From an uncultured Alphaproteobacteria bacterium (GTDB lineage Bacteria > Pseudomonadota > Alphaproteobacteria > Thalassobaculales > Thalassobaculaceae): a DNA stretch of 36,180 nt. The stretch is from positions 1 through 36,180 of the forward strand of contig CACHDV010000013.1 in assembly GCA_902578675.1 (NCBI GenBank), in the 5' to 3' direction. The position numbers were made by a program, and so were the translations under genes. The notes beneath the pieces are model-generated. The model was not told the DNA's origin. It did not search any database and worked only from the letters and a program-made list of their open reading frames with translations. Numbering within the stretch: the first letter of the stretch is position 1; each line of letters begins with the position of its first letter. This document shows positions 8,538 to 16,346 of this stretch, piece by piece.

Positions 8538-9482
8538 ATGTCGAAAAATAATAAAACACTAAAACTAGCATTTATGGGTACACCGGAATTTTCCGTACCA
8601 ACACTTCAATCTCTTATATCTTTTGGCCACGATATCCGTGCGGTTTATACCCAACCACCGCGTCCAGCCGGCAGAGGGAAAAAAGATAAAATCTCTCCAG
8701 TGCATTGTTTGGCAGAGTTGAACGGGCTTACCGTTAAAACGCCCCATAGCTTGAAAAGTGATGAGGAACAGCAATATTTTGAGGAACTTAGGTTAGATGC
8801 TGCAATTGTGGTAGCATATGGCCTTATTTTGCCAAAGACATTTCTTAAAGCACCCCGTCTTGGTTGCATAAACGTACACGCCTCAATACTTCCTCGTTGG
8901 AGAGGAGCAGCTCCAATACAACGCGCTATAATGGCCGGTGATTCCAAAACTGGTATTACCATTATGCAGATGGACGAACAATTAGATACTGGCCCTATGT
9001 TTACTAGAAGCGAAGTAGAGATCACAGAACAGACCACAGGAGAAAGCTTACATAAATTACTAGCCAATCTTGGTGCAGATATAATAAACACCACACTCAA
9101 TGGCATTGATACCGGCGTCCTGGAAGCAATAAAACAACCCCTCTCAGGAGCCTCATATGCAAGTAAACTCGCCCGAGATGACGGACGTATAGATTGGAAT
9201 AAATCCGCACAGGAGATTGAAAAGTTAGTTAGGGCTCTATACCCCTGGCCCGGCGCTTGGACGGAAATTGATGGATCAAGAGTCAAAATTTTTGAAACGC
9301 AGGTAATTTCAGCTTCGAAACAAATATCGCCACCTGGAGAGACTGTTGATAACAATCTCACCATTTCGTGCGGCCAAGACTACCTCCGCTTACTACGTTT
9401 ACAAAAACAAGGGAAAAAGGTGATGTACACTAATGAATATTTAAATGGCAATCCAATATCTAAAGGAACAAAGTTATCTTAA
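8538..9482 (+). CDS. fmt: Methionyl-tRNA formyltransferase
   Basis: A 314-residue Fmt of standard length. It transfers a formyl group from 10-formyl-tetrahydrofolate to initiator Met-tRNA. The N-terminal Rossmann-type domain starts with LAFMGTPEFSVPTL; the active segment NVHASILPRWRGAAPIQ carries Asn112 and His114, and MDEQLDTGP carries Asp150, matching the catalytic Asn-His-Asp set. The C-terminal OB-like domain begins around residue 210 (YASKLARDDGRIDW). It is the second gene of def-fmt and ends 12 bases from the convergent moaE, with no obvious terminator hairpin between. A long antisense frame inside this gene is a shadow. Confidence 0.97.
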   Translation: MSKNNKTLKLAFMGTPEFSVPTLQSLISFGHDIRAVYTQPPRPAGRGKKDKISPVHCLAELNGLTVKTPHSLKSDEEQQYFEELRLDAAIVVAYGLILPKTFLKAPRLGCINVHASILPRWRGAAPIQRAIMAGDSKTGITIMQMDEQLDTGPMFTRSEVEITEQTTGESLHKLLANLGADIINTTLNGIDTGVLEAIKQPLSGASYASKLARDDGRIDWNKSAQEIEKLVRALYPWPGAWTEIDGSRVKIFETQVISASKQISPPGETVDNNLTISCGQDYLRLLRLQKQGKKVMYTNEYLNGNPISKGTKLS

Positions 9483-9494
9483 CAGCACTCTACT

Positions 9495-9947
9495 TCATTT
9501 AGAGAACCAGCGATTAGCCGCGTCTTCGTCTGCATCAATAGCATCAACCCAGTTGGAGCCTGAAGCCGTTTTTTCTAGCTTCCAAAATGGTGCTTTAGTC
9601 TTTAACCAGTCTATCAAAAAATGGCAGGCTTCAAATGCCTCTCCGCGGTGCGCTGAAGCACATGCAACCAAAACGATTTGGTCACCTAAATCTAATTTTC
9701 CATACCTATGGATAATGAGACTGGCTTCAAGGTGCCATCTTTGATTTGCAATGGTCTCAATATGTTCAAGTTGTTTTTCCGTCATCCCAGGATAGTGTTC
9801 AAGCGTCATAGACGAGATTGTTTCCGGTGCAGCAATATCGCGAACAAGCCCAACAAAAGAAGTTAGGCCTCCTACTTTGTAATTGTTTTTTGTAAGTTTT
9901 GCTAACTCCAATCCTATGTCGAAATCTTCTCGCTGCACCCTTATCAA
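9495..9947 (-). CDS. moaE: Molybdopterin synthase catalytic subunit MoaE
   Basis: A 150-residue MoaE, the large subunit that with MoaD converts cyclic pyranopterin monophosphate into molybdopterin. LEHYPGMTEKQL, the central HRYGKLDLGDQIVLV and KTKAPFWKLE are diagnostic; Lys116 and Lys123 have the same seven-residue spacing as the catalytic Lys119 and Lys126 of the E. coli enzyme. The start is the TTG at 9947 (MIRVQRED), served by GGAGG eight bases upstream; that site is made from the two Gly codons that end moaD. An ATG at 9952 is also present but runs into TGA after two codons. Confidence 0.95.
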   Translation of the reverse strand: MIRVQREDFDIGLELAKLTKNNYKVGGLTSFVGLVRDIAAPETISSMTLEHYPGMTEKQLEHIETIANQRWHLEASLIIHRYGKLDLGDQIVLVACASAHRGEAFEACHFLIDWLKTKAPFWKLEKTASGSNWVDAIDADEDAANRWFSK

Positions 9948-9951
9948 AACA

Positions 9952-10203
9952 TTAACCTCCAGTCACCGGTGGGAAAAAAGCAATCTCATCGCCCGTATTA
10001 ATAGCATGATCGAGGTCTACATACTCCTGATTTACCGCAACGCGAATGTGGTTAAGATCACTAAAAGCAGCTTTATAGCTTTCACCTCGATTGATAAGCC
10101 AATCTAAAAGAGCCCTAACATCATTTATTTCAGATGGAACATCAACTAACTCCTCAGAGACCCCTAAGTTTGTCCTGATCCAGGCAAAATAAAGAAGTTT
10201 CAT
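9952..10203 (-). CDS. moaD: Molybdopterin synthase sulfur carrier MoaD
   Basis: An 83-residue ubiquitin-like sulfur carrier ending in the obligatory Gly-Gly (FFPPVTGG). Its C-terminal Gly is activated as a thiocarboxylate and donates sulfur to MoaE. INTGDEIAFFPPVTGG is the usual C-terminal signature. The ATG at 10203 overlaps the stop of moeA as ATGA, and its own stop lies 5 bases before the moaE start, so moeA, moaD and moaE are translationally coupled. Confidence 0.94.
   Translation of the reverse strand: MKLLYFAWIRTNLGVSEELVDVPSEINDVRALLDWLINRGESYKAAFSDLNHIRVAVNQEYVDLDHAINTGDEIAFFPPVTGG
9955..9960 (-). promoter_or_regulatory. moaE ribosome site formed by the MoaD Gly-Gly codons
   Basis: The minus strand reads GGAGGT, which is both the Gly82-Gly83 codons of moaD and a Shine-Dalgarno eight bases before the TTG start of moaE at 9947. 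It supports the TTG start and links the translation of the two synthase subunits. Confidence 0.65.
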
Positions 10204-11471
10204 ATCCCAAACTCACTAAATGGAAAATACTTCACAGTATCTCCTTTCCTAATTCTTGTTGCCTCCTCAGTTAATTCAACTAAGCCATCTGCAAAAACTA
10301 AAGAAGAGAGTATTCCCGCACCCTCTTTTTCATACTTACGAAAAACGAGCCCTCCTTTTTCATTTTCATCTACTTTTACCCTAACGAACTCTTTTCGTTC
10401 TGGTTTTTTAGTGTAATCAAAATCTGCTCGACCAATAAACGGTCGTGGATAGATGTCTCTAGCACCAGAAAGATGAAGAATTATTGGGCGAGCAATTTGA
10501 AGAAAGGTTACCATCGCGGCAACAGGATTTCCTGGTAACCCAATAAAAAACGTTCCTTTCAATCGGCCGAGAGCAACAGGCCTCCCTGGTTTGATAGCTA
10601 ATCTCCAAAATAGCAGTTCGCCTGTCTTTTCAATAAAGTTTTTTACATGATCTTCCTCACCAGTTGATACCCCTCCTGAAGTAATGATCAAATCTTTCTG
10701 TTGAATCGATGATGCTACCGCTTTTTCGATGAGGGCGGGTTTATCAGGAATAATACCTATATCTTCCACTTCGCATCCAAGGGTTGTAAGTAAATTCATT
10801 AGAGTAAAACGGTTAGAGTCGTAAATTTTTCCTCTTGCGAGCTCTTCACCAGGGTCTGTCACTTCATCACCTGTAGAAAATACAGCTACACGCAGTGGTT
10901 TTCGAACACTCAACAAAGCCTTACCTGTAGCTGCGGCCAATCCAATATCCTGCGGTCTTAATCGCGTTCCTGCTTCTAGCACGCGCGCGCCGGCGACTAT
11001 ATCCTCTCCTAACAACCGTCTATTCGATCCACGTTTTATCCCAGGCGGGATTATTACATTTTCATTCTCGAGTTGGATGTCCTCTTGCATAAGAACGGTA
11101 TCAGGATCTTCTGAGTTTGCGCCATTTGGCATCACGGCGCCTGTAAATATTCTCACTGCCTCCCCTCTTTTTTGTATACAATGTAGGGGCCTGCCAGCAG
11201 CAGCTTTTCCTTTTACGGGCAATGCTGTGCTTCCCGTCTCATTTAAGTCATCAAAGAAAATTGAATAACCATCGACTGCAGAATTATTGTCTGCCGGCAC
11301 ATTTTCCAAGGCAACAACATCTTCTGCCAGAAATCTATTCAACGCTCTATTAAGTGAAATTTGTTCGGTCTCTTTTTTTATTGCAAGGCTCTCCAGTATA
11401 GATTTCAGAGCCTCGTCTATTCTGGTTAGCTTACCGCCAAACGCAAAACAATCACTGGTTAATTGGACCAT
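10200..11471 (-). CDS. moeA: Molybdopterin molybdenumtransferase MoeA
   Basis: A 423-residue MoeA that inserts molybdate into adenylylated molybdopterin. The family motifs are DNNSAVDGY at 61-69, SGGVSTGEEDHV at 265-276 in the MogA-like domain and GLPGNP at 311-316. The C-terminal beta-barrel follows (residues about 345-420). It starts at ATG 11471, 3 bases after the mobB stop, and overlaps moaD by four bases. It belongs to the run mobB-moeA-moaD-moaE for the late steps of cofactor assembly. moaA, moaC and mobA are not in the window. Confidence 0.95.
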   Translation of the reverse strand: MVQLTSDCFAFGGKLTRIDEALKSILESLAIKKETEQISLNRALNRFLAEDVVALENVPADNNSAVDGYSIFFDDLNETGSTALPVKGKAAAGRPLHCIQKRGEAVRIFTGAVMPNGANSEDPDTVLMQEDIQLENENVIIPPGIKRGSNRRLLGEDIVAGARVLEAGTRLRPQDIGLAAATGKALLSVRKPLRVAVFSTGDEVTDPGEELARGKIYDSNRFTLMNLLTTLGCEVEDIGIIPDKPALIEKAVASSIQQKDLIITSGGVSTGEEDHVKNFIEKTGELLFWRLAIKPGRPVALGRLKGTFFIGLPGNPVAAMVTFLQIARPIILHLSGARDIYPRPFIGRADFDYTKKPERKEFVRVKVDENEKGGLVFRKYEKEGAGILSSLVFADGLVELTEEATRIRKGDTVKYFPFSEFGI

Positions 11472-11474
11472 ATT

Positions 11475-11978
11475 TTAAGTCACTTTTAGTTTTAAAAACT
11501 CAATTATAAATTCCGATATCGCGTTGTAATCACTTATATCAAAAACGGGAATATCGAGACCGGAAAGTTTTATATCGCTTACTACCATACATATTTTAGG
11601 GTCAGTTTGACAAATCAACTCTTTTCCAAGCTTACCACGATATACTTCCAATTTGCTGTGATTTTCCTTTTTAAATCCCTCTATAAGAACAAGATCCACT
11701 GGTCTCAATTTACTTAACAACTCACGCAAGTTCGGTTCGTTTTTGTCACGTTTTTCATGAATTAGAGCCCATCGATGTTTCGAAGATATAAGTACTTCTT
11801 GAGCTCCAGCTCGTCGATGTTCGTAGGAGTCTTTTCCTGGTTTATCTATATCAAAATTATGATGTGCATGTTTAATAGTGGAAACCGTTAACCCTTTTTT
11901 GGCAAAAGTCGGAATAAGATTTTTTACAAGTGTTGTTTTTCCGCTATTTTGCCAACCCGCTATACCAAATTTCTGCAT
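11475..11978 (-). CDS. mobB: Molybdopterin-guanine dinucleotide biosynthesis adaptor MobB
   Basis: A 167-residue GTP-binding protein with Walker A GWQNSGKTT at residues 8-16, the conserved STIKHAHHNFDIDKPGKDS block and VDLVLIEGFKKENHSKLEVYR. MobB assists MobA in guanylation of the molybdenum cofactor, needed for DMSO-reductase-family enzymes. Its presence hints that the organism makes the bis-MGD or MCD form. It sits between pgsA (43 bases upstream) and moeA (3 bases downstream). Confidence 0.93.
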   Translation of the reverse strand: MQKFGIAGWQNSGKTTLVKNLIPTFAKKGLTVSTIKHAHHNFDIDKPGKDSYEHRRAGAQEVLISSKHRWALIHEKRDKNEPNLRELLSKLRPVDLVLIEGFKKENHSKLEVYRGKLGKELICQTDPKICMVVSDIKLSGLDIPVFDISDYNAISEFIIEFLKLKVT

Positions 11979-12021
11979 TGCTGTATTCTTTTAAATTTAA
12001 ACTTGAGTAGTTGGGTAAAAT

Positions 12022-12603
12022 TTAATCTTCTATGATGTTGTTTCTAGGGCTTTCCGATGTAACGTGTAATAACCCGGACCTAAGGTAATCATAACCAGTC
12101 CAAATGGTAAGGAGTGCTGCAATCCAGAGACAAACCTCTCCTATTGATAAAGCCGGGATGGAGGTGGGACTTGCGTCGCCAATAATCAGAAAACCAATTG
12201 AAATCATTTGCAAGCTGGTTTTCCACTTAGCTAGTTTACTAACTGGCAAGCCAACTCTTATCTCTGCTAAATACTCTCGTAGACCTGACACCAATATTTC
12301 CCTTAGCAGAATAACCAGTGCAGGAAGCACAGTCCACCCAGTAATGTAGTCAAACGCGCAGAGTTCTAATAAACAGGCTCCCACTAACAACTTATCAGCA
12401 ATAGGATCAAAGAGGCGTCCCATTGCAGTTTGGTTGTTGAGATACCGTGCTAGATATCCATCCAAATAATCTGTCAAGCAAGCGAAACTATATACCGCTA
12501 ATGCAGCCCATCTAAAGCCCGGACTACCAATCCAAATAAATCCTATAAGCAAAGGTATAATTGCTATTCGCGTCATCGTAAGAATATTTGGCAAACTTTT
12601 CAT
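12022..12603 (-). CDS. pgsA: CDP-diacylglycerol-glycerol-3-phosphate 3-phosphatidyltransferase
   Basis: A 193-residue integral membrane enzyme that makes phosphatidylglycerol phosphate from CDP-diacylglycerol. The CDP-alcohol phosphotransferase motif is complete: Asp45, Asp48-Gly49, Ala52-Arg53, Gly62, Asp66 and Asp70, within DYLDGYLARYL and GRLFDPIADK. About five or six hydrophobic segments are visible. It lies 72 bases after uvrC on the same strand; uvrC-pgsA is a frequent bacterial pair. The last 10-15 residues are polar. Confidence 0.95.
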   Translation of the reverse strand: MKSLPNILTMTRIAIIPLLIGFIWIGSPGFRWAALAVYSFACLTDYLDGYLARYLNNQTAMGRLFDPIADKLLVGACLLELCAFDYITGWTVLPALVILLREILVSGLREYLAEIRVGLPVSKLAKWKTSLQMISIGFLIIGDASPTSIPALSIGEVCLWIAALLTIWTGYDYLRSGLLHVTSESPRNNIIED

Positions 12604-12675
12604 CTAACTATCTTAAGCTGAAAATTTTTCAGACGAAATAGTTTCCTTAATTTTCGTTACAATTGTTCGTGGGCT

Positions 12676-14628
12676 CTAACCTTCATGGAAATGGTGATAA
12701 ATCTGTTTGGCAAGGTTTTTACTTATTCCGTCTACCAGTTCTAAGTCCCTAAGCCCGGCTCTTGCGACGGCTCTCGCTGATCCAAAATGGAAAAGGAGTT
12801 CTTTCTTCCTTTTTGGTCCAACCGCCGGAATTTCATCAAGAATTGACCGTGTTAATGATTTAAAACGCCTTGCCCTATGGGTTTCTATAGCAAATCTATG
12901 GGCTTCATCTCGAAGCCTTTGAAGATAGTGTAATAAGGGATCGTTGGGCTCAAGGGAAAAAGCTTTTTTTCCAGATTGATAGAAGACTTCTCTTCCAGCA
13001 TTACGATCCGGTCCTTTTGCAATCGCGACAAAACAAATGTCAACTAGTTTAAGTTCTTCAGCAACTTCCAAAGAAGTTGAGAGATGTCCAACTCCACCAT
13101 CAATTAAAACCAAATCTGGTTTTACCGGTGTATGGCCGCTCTCCAAAGAATTTGCAACCTTTGAGAACCGCCGTCGTAATACTTGACGCATCATGTAATA
13201 GTCATCACCACCGGCTTTTGCTCTATGAGCTCCCTTAACTTGTAAATTTTCAGGGACCTGTGGATTCGGATCCTTAATGAGCGCGTCTTGAATATTGAAT
13301 TTTCTATAAGAATTTTTCTCGAAACCATTCAAACCAGCCACGATCATGGCGCCTACAGCGTTTGTTCCTTGGATATGGCTATTATCGAAGACCTCTATTC
13401 TTTCTGGTATTTTTGGAAGCGAAAATGTTTGAGCTACACGCTTCAGGAGACTTAATTGAGTTGTTTGCGTAGCGCGATTACGAGCTAGGGCATCCTTTGC
13501 ATTATCTTGCGCGTGGAGGATAAGCTTCTTTAATTCTCCCTTTGCAGGTATTATCAACTTCACTTTACCGCTTGACCTGGATGAAAGCGCCTCAGTCAAC
13601 AAACTAGCGTTGCGAATATTATTGCTTAAAAGAAGTCGCCGCGGCACCTGCTTATTTTCATAAAACTGGCCCAAAAAGGCCTCTAGAATAGATTCTTGAT
13701 CGTCCAGTATGTGGTGACGCGGGAAATAAGCCCTATTCCCCAGGTTTCTGCCTCCCCTGAAGAAGAAAACTTGAACACAACTAAATCCTTTTTCAGTATG
13801 TAGGGCGATGACGTCGGCATCACTTATCCCTTTTACATTAATATCTTGCTTTGATTGTATTTGAGTTAGTGCATGAATTCGATCCCGATAAATTGCGGCT
13901 CGCTCGTAATCTAAGTTTTGACTAGCCGCTTCCATTCGCAGAGAGAGTGTTTTTTGGACGGCGACAGTGTCTCCAGTCAAAAAAGAACGCGCCTGATTCA
14001 CTAAATCCATATACTCACCTTTTGTAACATAATTTACACAAGGAGCTGAACAACGCTTTATCTGGTACTGAAGACATGGGCGTGTTCGGTTTTTGAATAC
14101 GTTATCGCTGCAGTTTCTTAACAAAAAAGCTTTCTGCAATGCCGTTAAAGATCTATTTACGGCTCCTGCTGAAGCGTAGGGACCGAAATAATTTCCCGGC
14201 CGCCTTTGGGATCCGCGGTGTTTAATCAATATTGGCCAATCATCGTCGTGTGAAATATATATATGAGCAAAAGACTTATCATCACGGAGCAACACGTTGA
14301 AGCGAGGTTTGAATTGTTTGATCAGATTACTCTCTAGTAACAATGCTTCAACTTCCGTGTGTGTTGTTATTATTTCAAGTTTTCGCGTTTCACTCACCAT
14401 CCTCAATATTCGTTGTGATATGCGCTCCGGCTTGGTGTAACTTACGACGCGTTTTTTTAGATTTACTGCCTTCCCAACATATAGAACATTTCCTCCTTCA
14501 TCGAGCATACGGTAGACACCCGGTTTTTGGGGCAATGAGGGGATCTGCGATTTGATTAAATCCCTTCCTGTTTGGATATTAGTTTTCTGCGCTTTTCCGT
14601 CAGAATCAATGGAGGATTTAGTGTCCAA
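12676..14628 (-). CDS. uvrC: Excinuclease ABC subunit C
   Basis: A 650-residue UvrC that cuts on both sides of a lesion held by UvrB. The N-terminal GIY-YIG nuclease carries GVY at 37-39 and YVGKA at 50-54; a UVR motif (LDYERAAIYRDRI) lies near residues 235-247; the RNase-H-like nuclease includes VFDNSHIQG and DLVLIDGG; tandem helix-hairpin-helix motifs end the protein (LDEIPAVGPKRKKELLFHFG). The start is a TTG at 14628 with AAGG a few bases before; the first 25 residues are polar and non-conserved, so a slightly later start cannot be excluded. uvrB lies 3.6 kb away on the other strand. Confidence 0.96.
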   Translation of the reverse strand: MDTKSSIDSDGKAQKTNIQTGRDLIKSQIPSLPQKPGVYRMLDEGGNVLYVGKAVNLKKRVVSYTKPERISQRILRMVSETRKLEIITTHTEVEALLLESNLIKQFKPRFNVLLRDDKSFAHIYISHDDDWPILIKHRGSQRRPGNYFGPYASAGAVNRSLTALQKAFLLRNCSDNVFKNRTRPCLQYQIKRCSAPCVNYVTKGEYMDLVNQARSFLTGDTVAVQKTLSLRMEAASQNLDYERAAIYRDRIHALTQIQSKQDINVKGISDADVIALHTEKGFSCVQVFFFRGGRNLGNRAYFPRHHILDDQESILEAFLGQFYENKQVPRRLLLSNNIRNASLLTEALSSRSSGKVKLIIPAKGELKKLILHAQDNAKDALARNRATQTTQLSLLKRVAQTFSLPKIPERIEVFDNSHIQGTNAVGAMIVAGLNGFEKNSYRKFNIQDALIKDPNPQVPENLQVKGAHRAKAGGDDYYMMRQVLRRRFSKVANSLESGHTPVKPDLVLIDGGVGHLSTSLEVAEELKLVDICFVAIAKGPDRNAGREVFYQSGKKAFSLEPNDPLLHYLQRLRDEAHRFAIETHRARRFKSLTRSILDEIPAVGPKRKKELLFHFGSARAVARAGLRDLELVDGISKNLAKQIYHHFHEG

Positions 14629-14640
14629 AGGGCCTTCTTT

Positions 14641-15154
14641 CTTAGTTTAAATATAGAAATTGACGATCGTAAATTCTAACTTAACAGAAGAAAAAAAAGA
14701 AGCTGCTTTTTAATCCACTATGGCTGTGGACAAAGCTGGGGATAAGCTGATGAGATATCGATTATAGTCACAGATACCCTCAAAATTTACATTTTGCTTA
14801 AAATATAGGCACTGTTTTTAACCTATTGAAAAATAATGCTTTTTTTCTTTTGCGTTTCGTCCTTCTATTTTCATTGCTAAGGCGATGTGATTTTTCTAGC
14901 TAAAAAATACAAAATTTGGGAACTGTGTACAATCAGTCCCTTCATTTACAATATTCCTCATGATATCTCCCAGTTTTTGCAGATTTAAAACGGGGTAAAT
15001 GATATAAATAAAAGTTGTTTTTCTACATTGGATATCGGCTACAACTTAGTATTTACTTGATTTAAAATTTTATTTCTAAAAAAATAAAACTTTTTATTTG
15101 TGGAGAGTCCTTTTTAATGCGGATATATGACTATCATTTCTTGTTAACTAGTTT
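14641..15154. other. 514-base AT-rich intergenic region with DnaA-box-like repeats
   Basis: This is the only gene-free gap above 300 bases. It separates the divergent uvrC and FolM-like genes and should hold both promoters. On the plus strand two tandem 9-mers, TGTGGACAA (14725-14733) and TGGGGATAA (14737-14745), each match the DnaA-box complement TGTGGATAA at 8 of 9 positions, in a 12-base direct repeat; a weaker 7/9 copy in the opposite direction, TAATCCACT, lies at 14711-14719. Downstream, 14760-15110 is very AT-rich with many A and T runs. I see no tRNA, no credible ORF and no terminator. It could be a DnaA-regulated promoter or a replication origin. Confidence 0.45.
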
Positions 15155-15919
15155 GTGATCGTGAAACCCATAAATAAATCAGCTATCGTAACCGGAGCGG
15201 CAAAACGAATCGGAGCAGGAATTGCAAAGGCTCTAGGCAGCCAAGGATGGTTTGTCTATCTGCATTACAATTCCTCAAGCGAGGAAGCAAAAGAGGTTCT
15301 TCATGAAATCAAAAGCAGCGGCGGTAATGGCCAATTGATGCATATGGACTTAAGCTATCCAGATTGCGGTGAACAAATAATCAAGCAAATTGATAATGCT
15401 GCGCCACCAGTCGAATTATTAATAAATAATGCCGCGAGGTTCGAATACGATAATCTATCGAATATTAATAGTGTATCGTTGGATCAACACTTTTTTGCCA
15501 ATGTCCGAGGCCCAATACTTCTAAGCAAGGCTTTCTTTGAGTCAGTAAAAAGAGGGCAGCAAGGTTGCGTTATTAATATTCTCGATAATAAAATCTTCGC
15601 CCTCAATCCGGATTATCTATCGTACACAATCAGTAAAGCCGCATTACAATGCGCAACAGAGACATTTGCTATGGCAATGGCTCCCCATGTCCGTGTTAAT
15701 GGTATTGCACCAGGGATAACGCTTGAAAGTGGCGGACAAGGAGAGAGTAGTTTCCAAAAAGGGCAAAAAATGAGCCCTATTGGTAAAGTTTCCTCGGTTG
15801 AGGACATTATAAAGGCACTTTTCTTTATTGTGAACACAACATCTCTAAATGGCCATATAATCACGATTGATGGCGGACAACGATTGCAAAAACTCGACAG
15901 GGACGTGGCTTTTTTATGA
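15155..15919 (+). CDS. folM: FolM/PTR1-like pteridine reductase (SDR family)
   Basis: A 254-residue SDR that is closer to pteridine reductases than to general SDRs. The cofactor loop reads TGAAKRIG (13-20), i.e. the T-G-x-x-x-R-x-G form of PTR1 and FolM, followed by NNAA (91-94). The active site is Asp144, Tyr157 and Lys161: an Asp replaces the usual Ser exactly 13 residues before the Tyr, as in PTR1. It likely reduces dihydromonapterin, dihydrobiopterin or dihydrofolate with NADPH. It lies 25 bases upstream of folB. The start is uncertain: GTG 15155 is used here, but GTG 15161 is equally possible. The assignment is by motif and context. Confidence 0.75.
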   Translation: MIVKPINKSAIVTGAAKRIGAGIAKALGSQGWFVYLHYNSSSEEAKEVLHEIKSSGGNGQLMHMDLSYPDCGEQIIKQIDNAAPPVELLINNAARFEYDNLSNINSVSLDQHFFANVRGPILLSKAFFESVKRGQQGCVINILDNKIFALNPDYLSYTISKAALQCATETFAMAMAPHVRVNGIAPGITLESGGQGESSFQKGQKMSPIGKVSSVEDIIKALFFIVNTTSLNGHIITIDGGQRLQKLDRDVAFL

Positions 15920-15943
15920 TCCCTAACATCGGATTTTAGTCTT

Positions 15944-16306
15944 ATGGCAGATATTATTACAAAACTTTTTCTAGAAGATTTAGAGGTATTGGTAGACATT
16001 GGTATTCATGATTTTGAAATCAATAAACCACAACGTCTTCAGATTTCGGTGAGCGTTTCACTAGACCCAACTCAAATTGATGATGCAGATGAGATAGGGG
16101 CGACCTTTGATTATGACTTTATAAGGTCTGAGATTAAAGAACTGGTCAGCAGCAGGAGGTTCAACCTACAAGAAACACTCTGCCGACTCATCCTCGAAAA
16201 GATCACCATAGAAAAAAGTGTTGTTGGAGCCACGGTTACCACAAAAAAAATCGATGTATATCCCGACTGCGCAGGTGTTGGAGTTCAAATGACTTATACC
16301 GCTTAA
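15944..16306 (+). CDS. folB: Dihydroneopterin aldolase
   Basis: A 120-residue FolB-family protein. It converts 7,8-dihydroneopterin to 6-hydroxymethyl-dihydropterin and glycolaldehyde in folate synthesis. VDIGIHDFEINKPQ (residues 17-30) is the signature, with Glu25 five residues after the Gly as in other FolB enzymes, and the C-terminal TTKKIDVYPDCAGVGV supplies the conserved Lys region. It follows the pteridine-reductase-like gene, making a small pterin locus. Length is normal. An epimerase (FolX-like) activity cannot be excluded. Confidence 0.9.
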   Translation: MADIITKLFLEDLEVLVDIGIHDFEINKPQRLQISVSVSLDPTQIDDADEIGATFDYDFIRSEIKELVSSRRFNLQETLCRLILEKITIEKSVVGATVTTKKIDVYPDCAGVGVQMTYTA

Positions 16307-16346
16307 TATTTTTGTATATATATTATTATTTTAGGCTTATACCAGC

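Noticed and set aside
8645-9364. Long antisense open frame (239 codons) inside fmt
   Set aside because: It is the reverse-strand shadow of a fully conserved fmt gene, has no ribosome site and its translation is low-quality, Ser/Arg/Cys-rich sequence.
14641-15154. A tRNA, 6S RNA or riboswitch in the large intergenic gap
   Set aside because: I found no cloverleaf, no conserved aptamer core and no extended hairpin; the region is mostly A/T runs.
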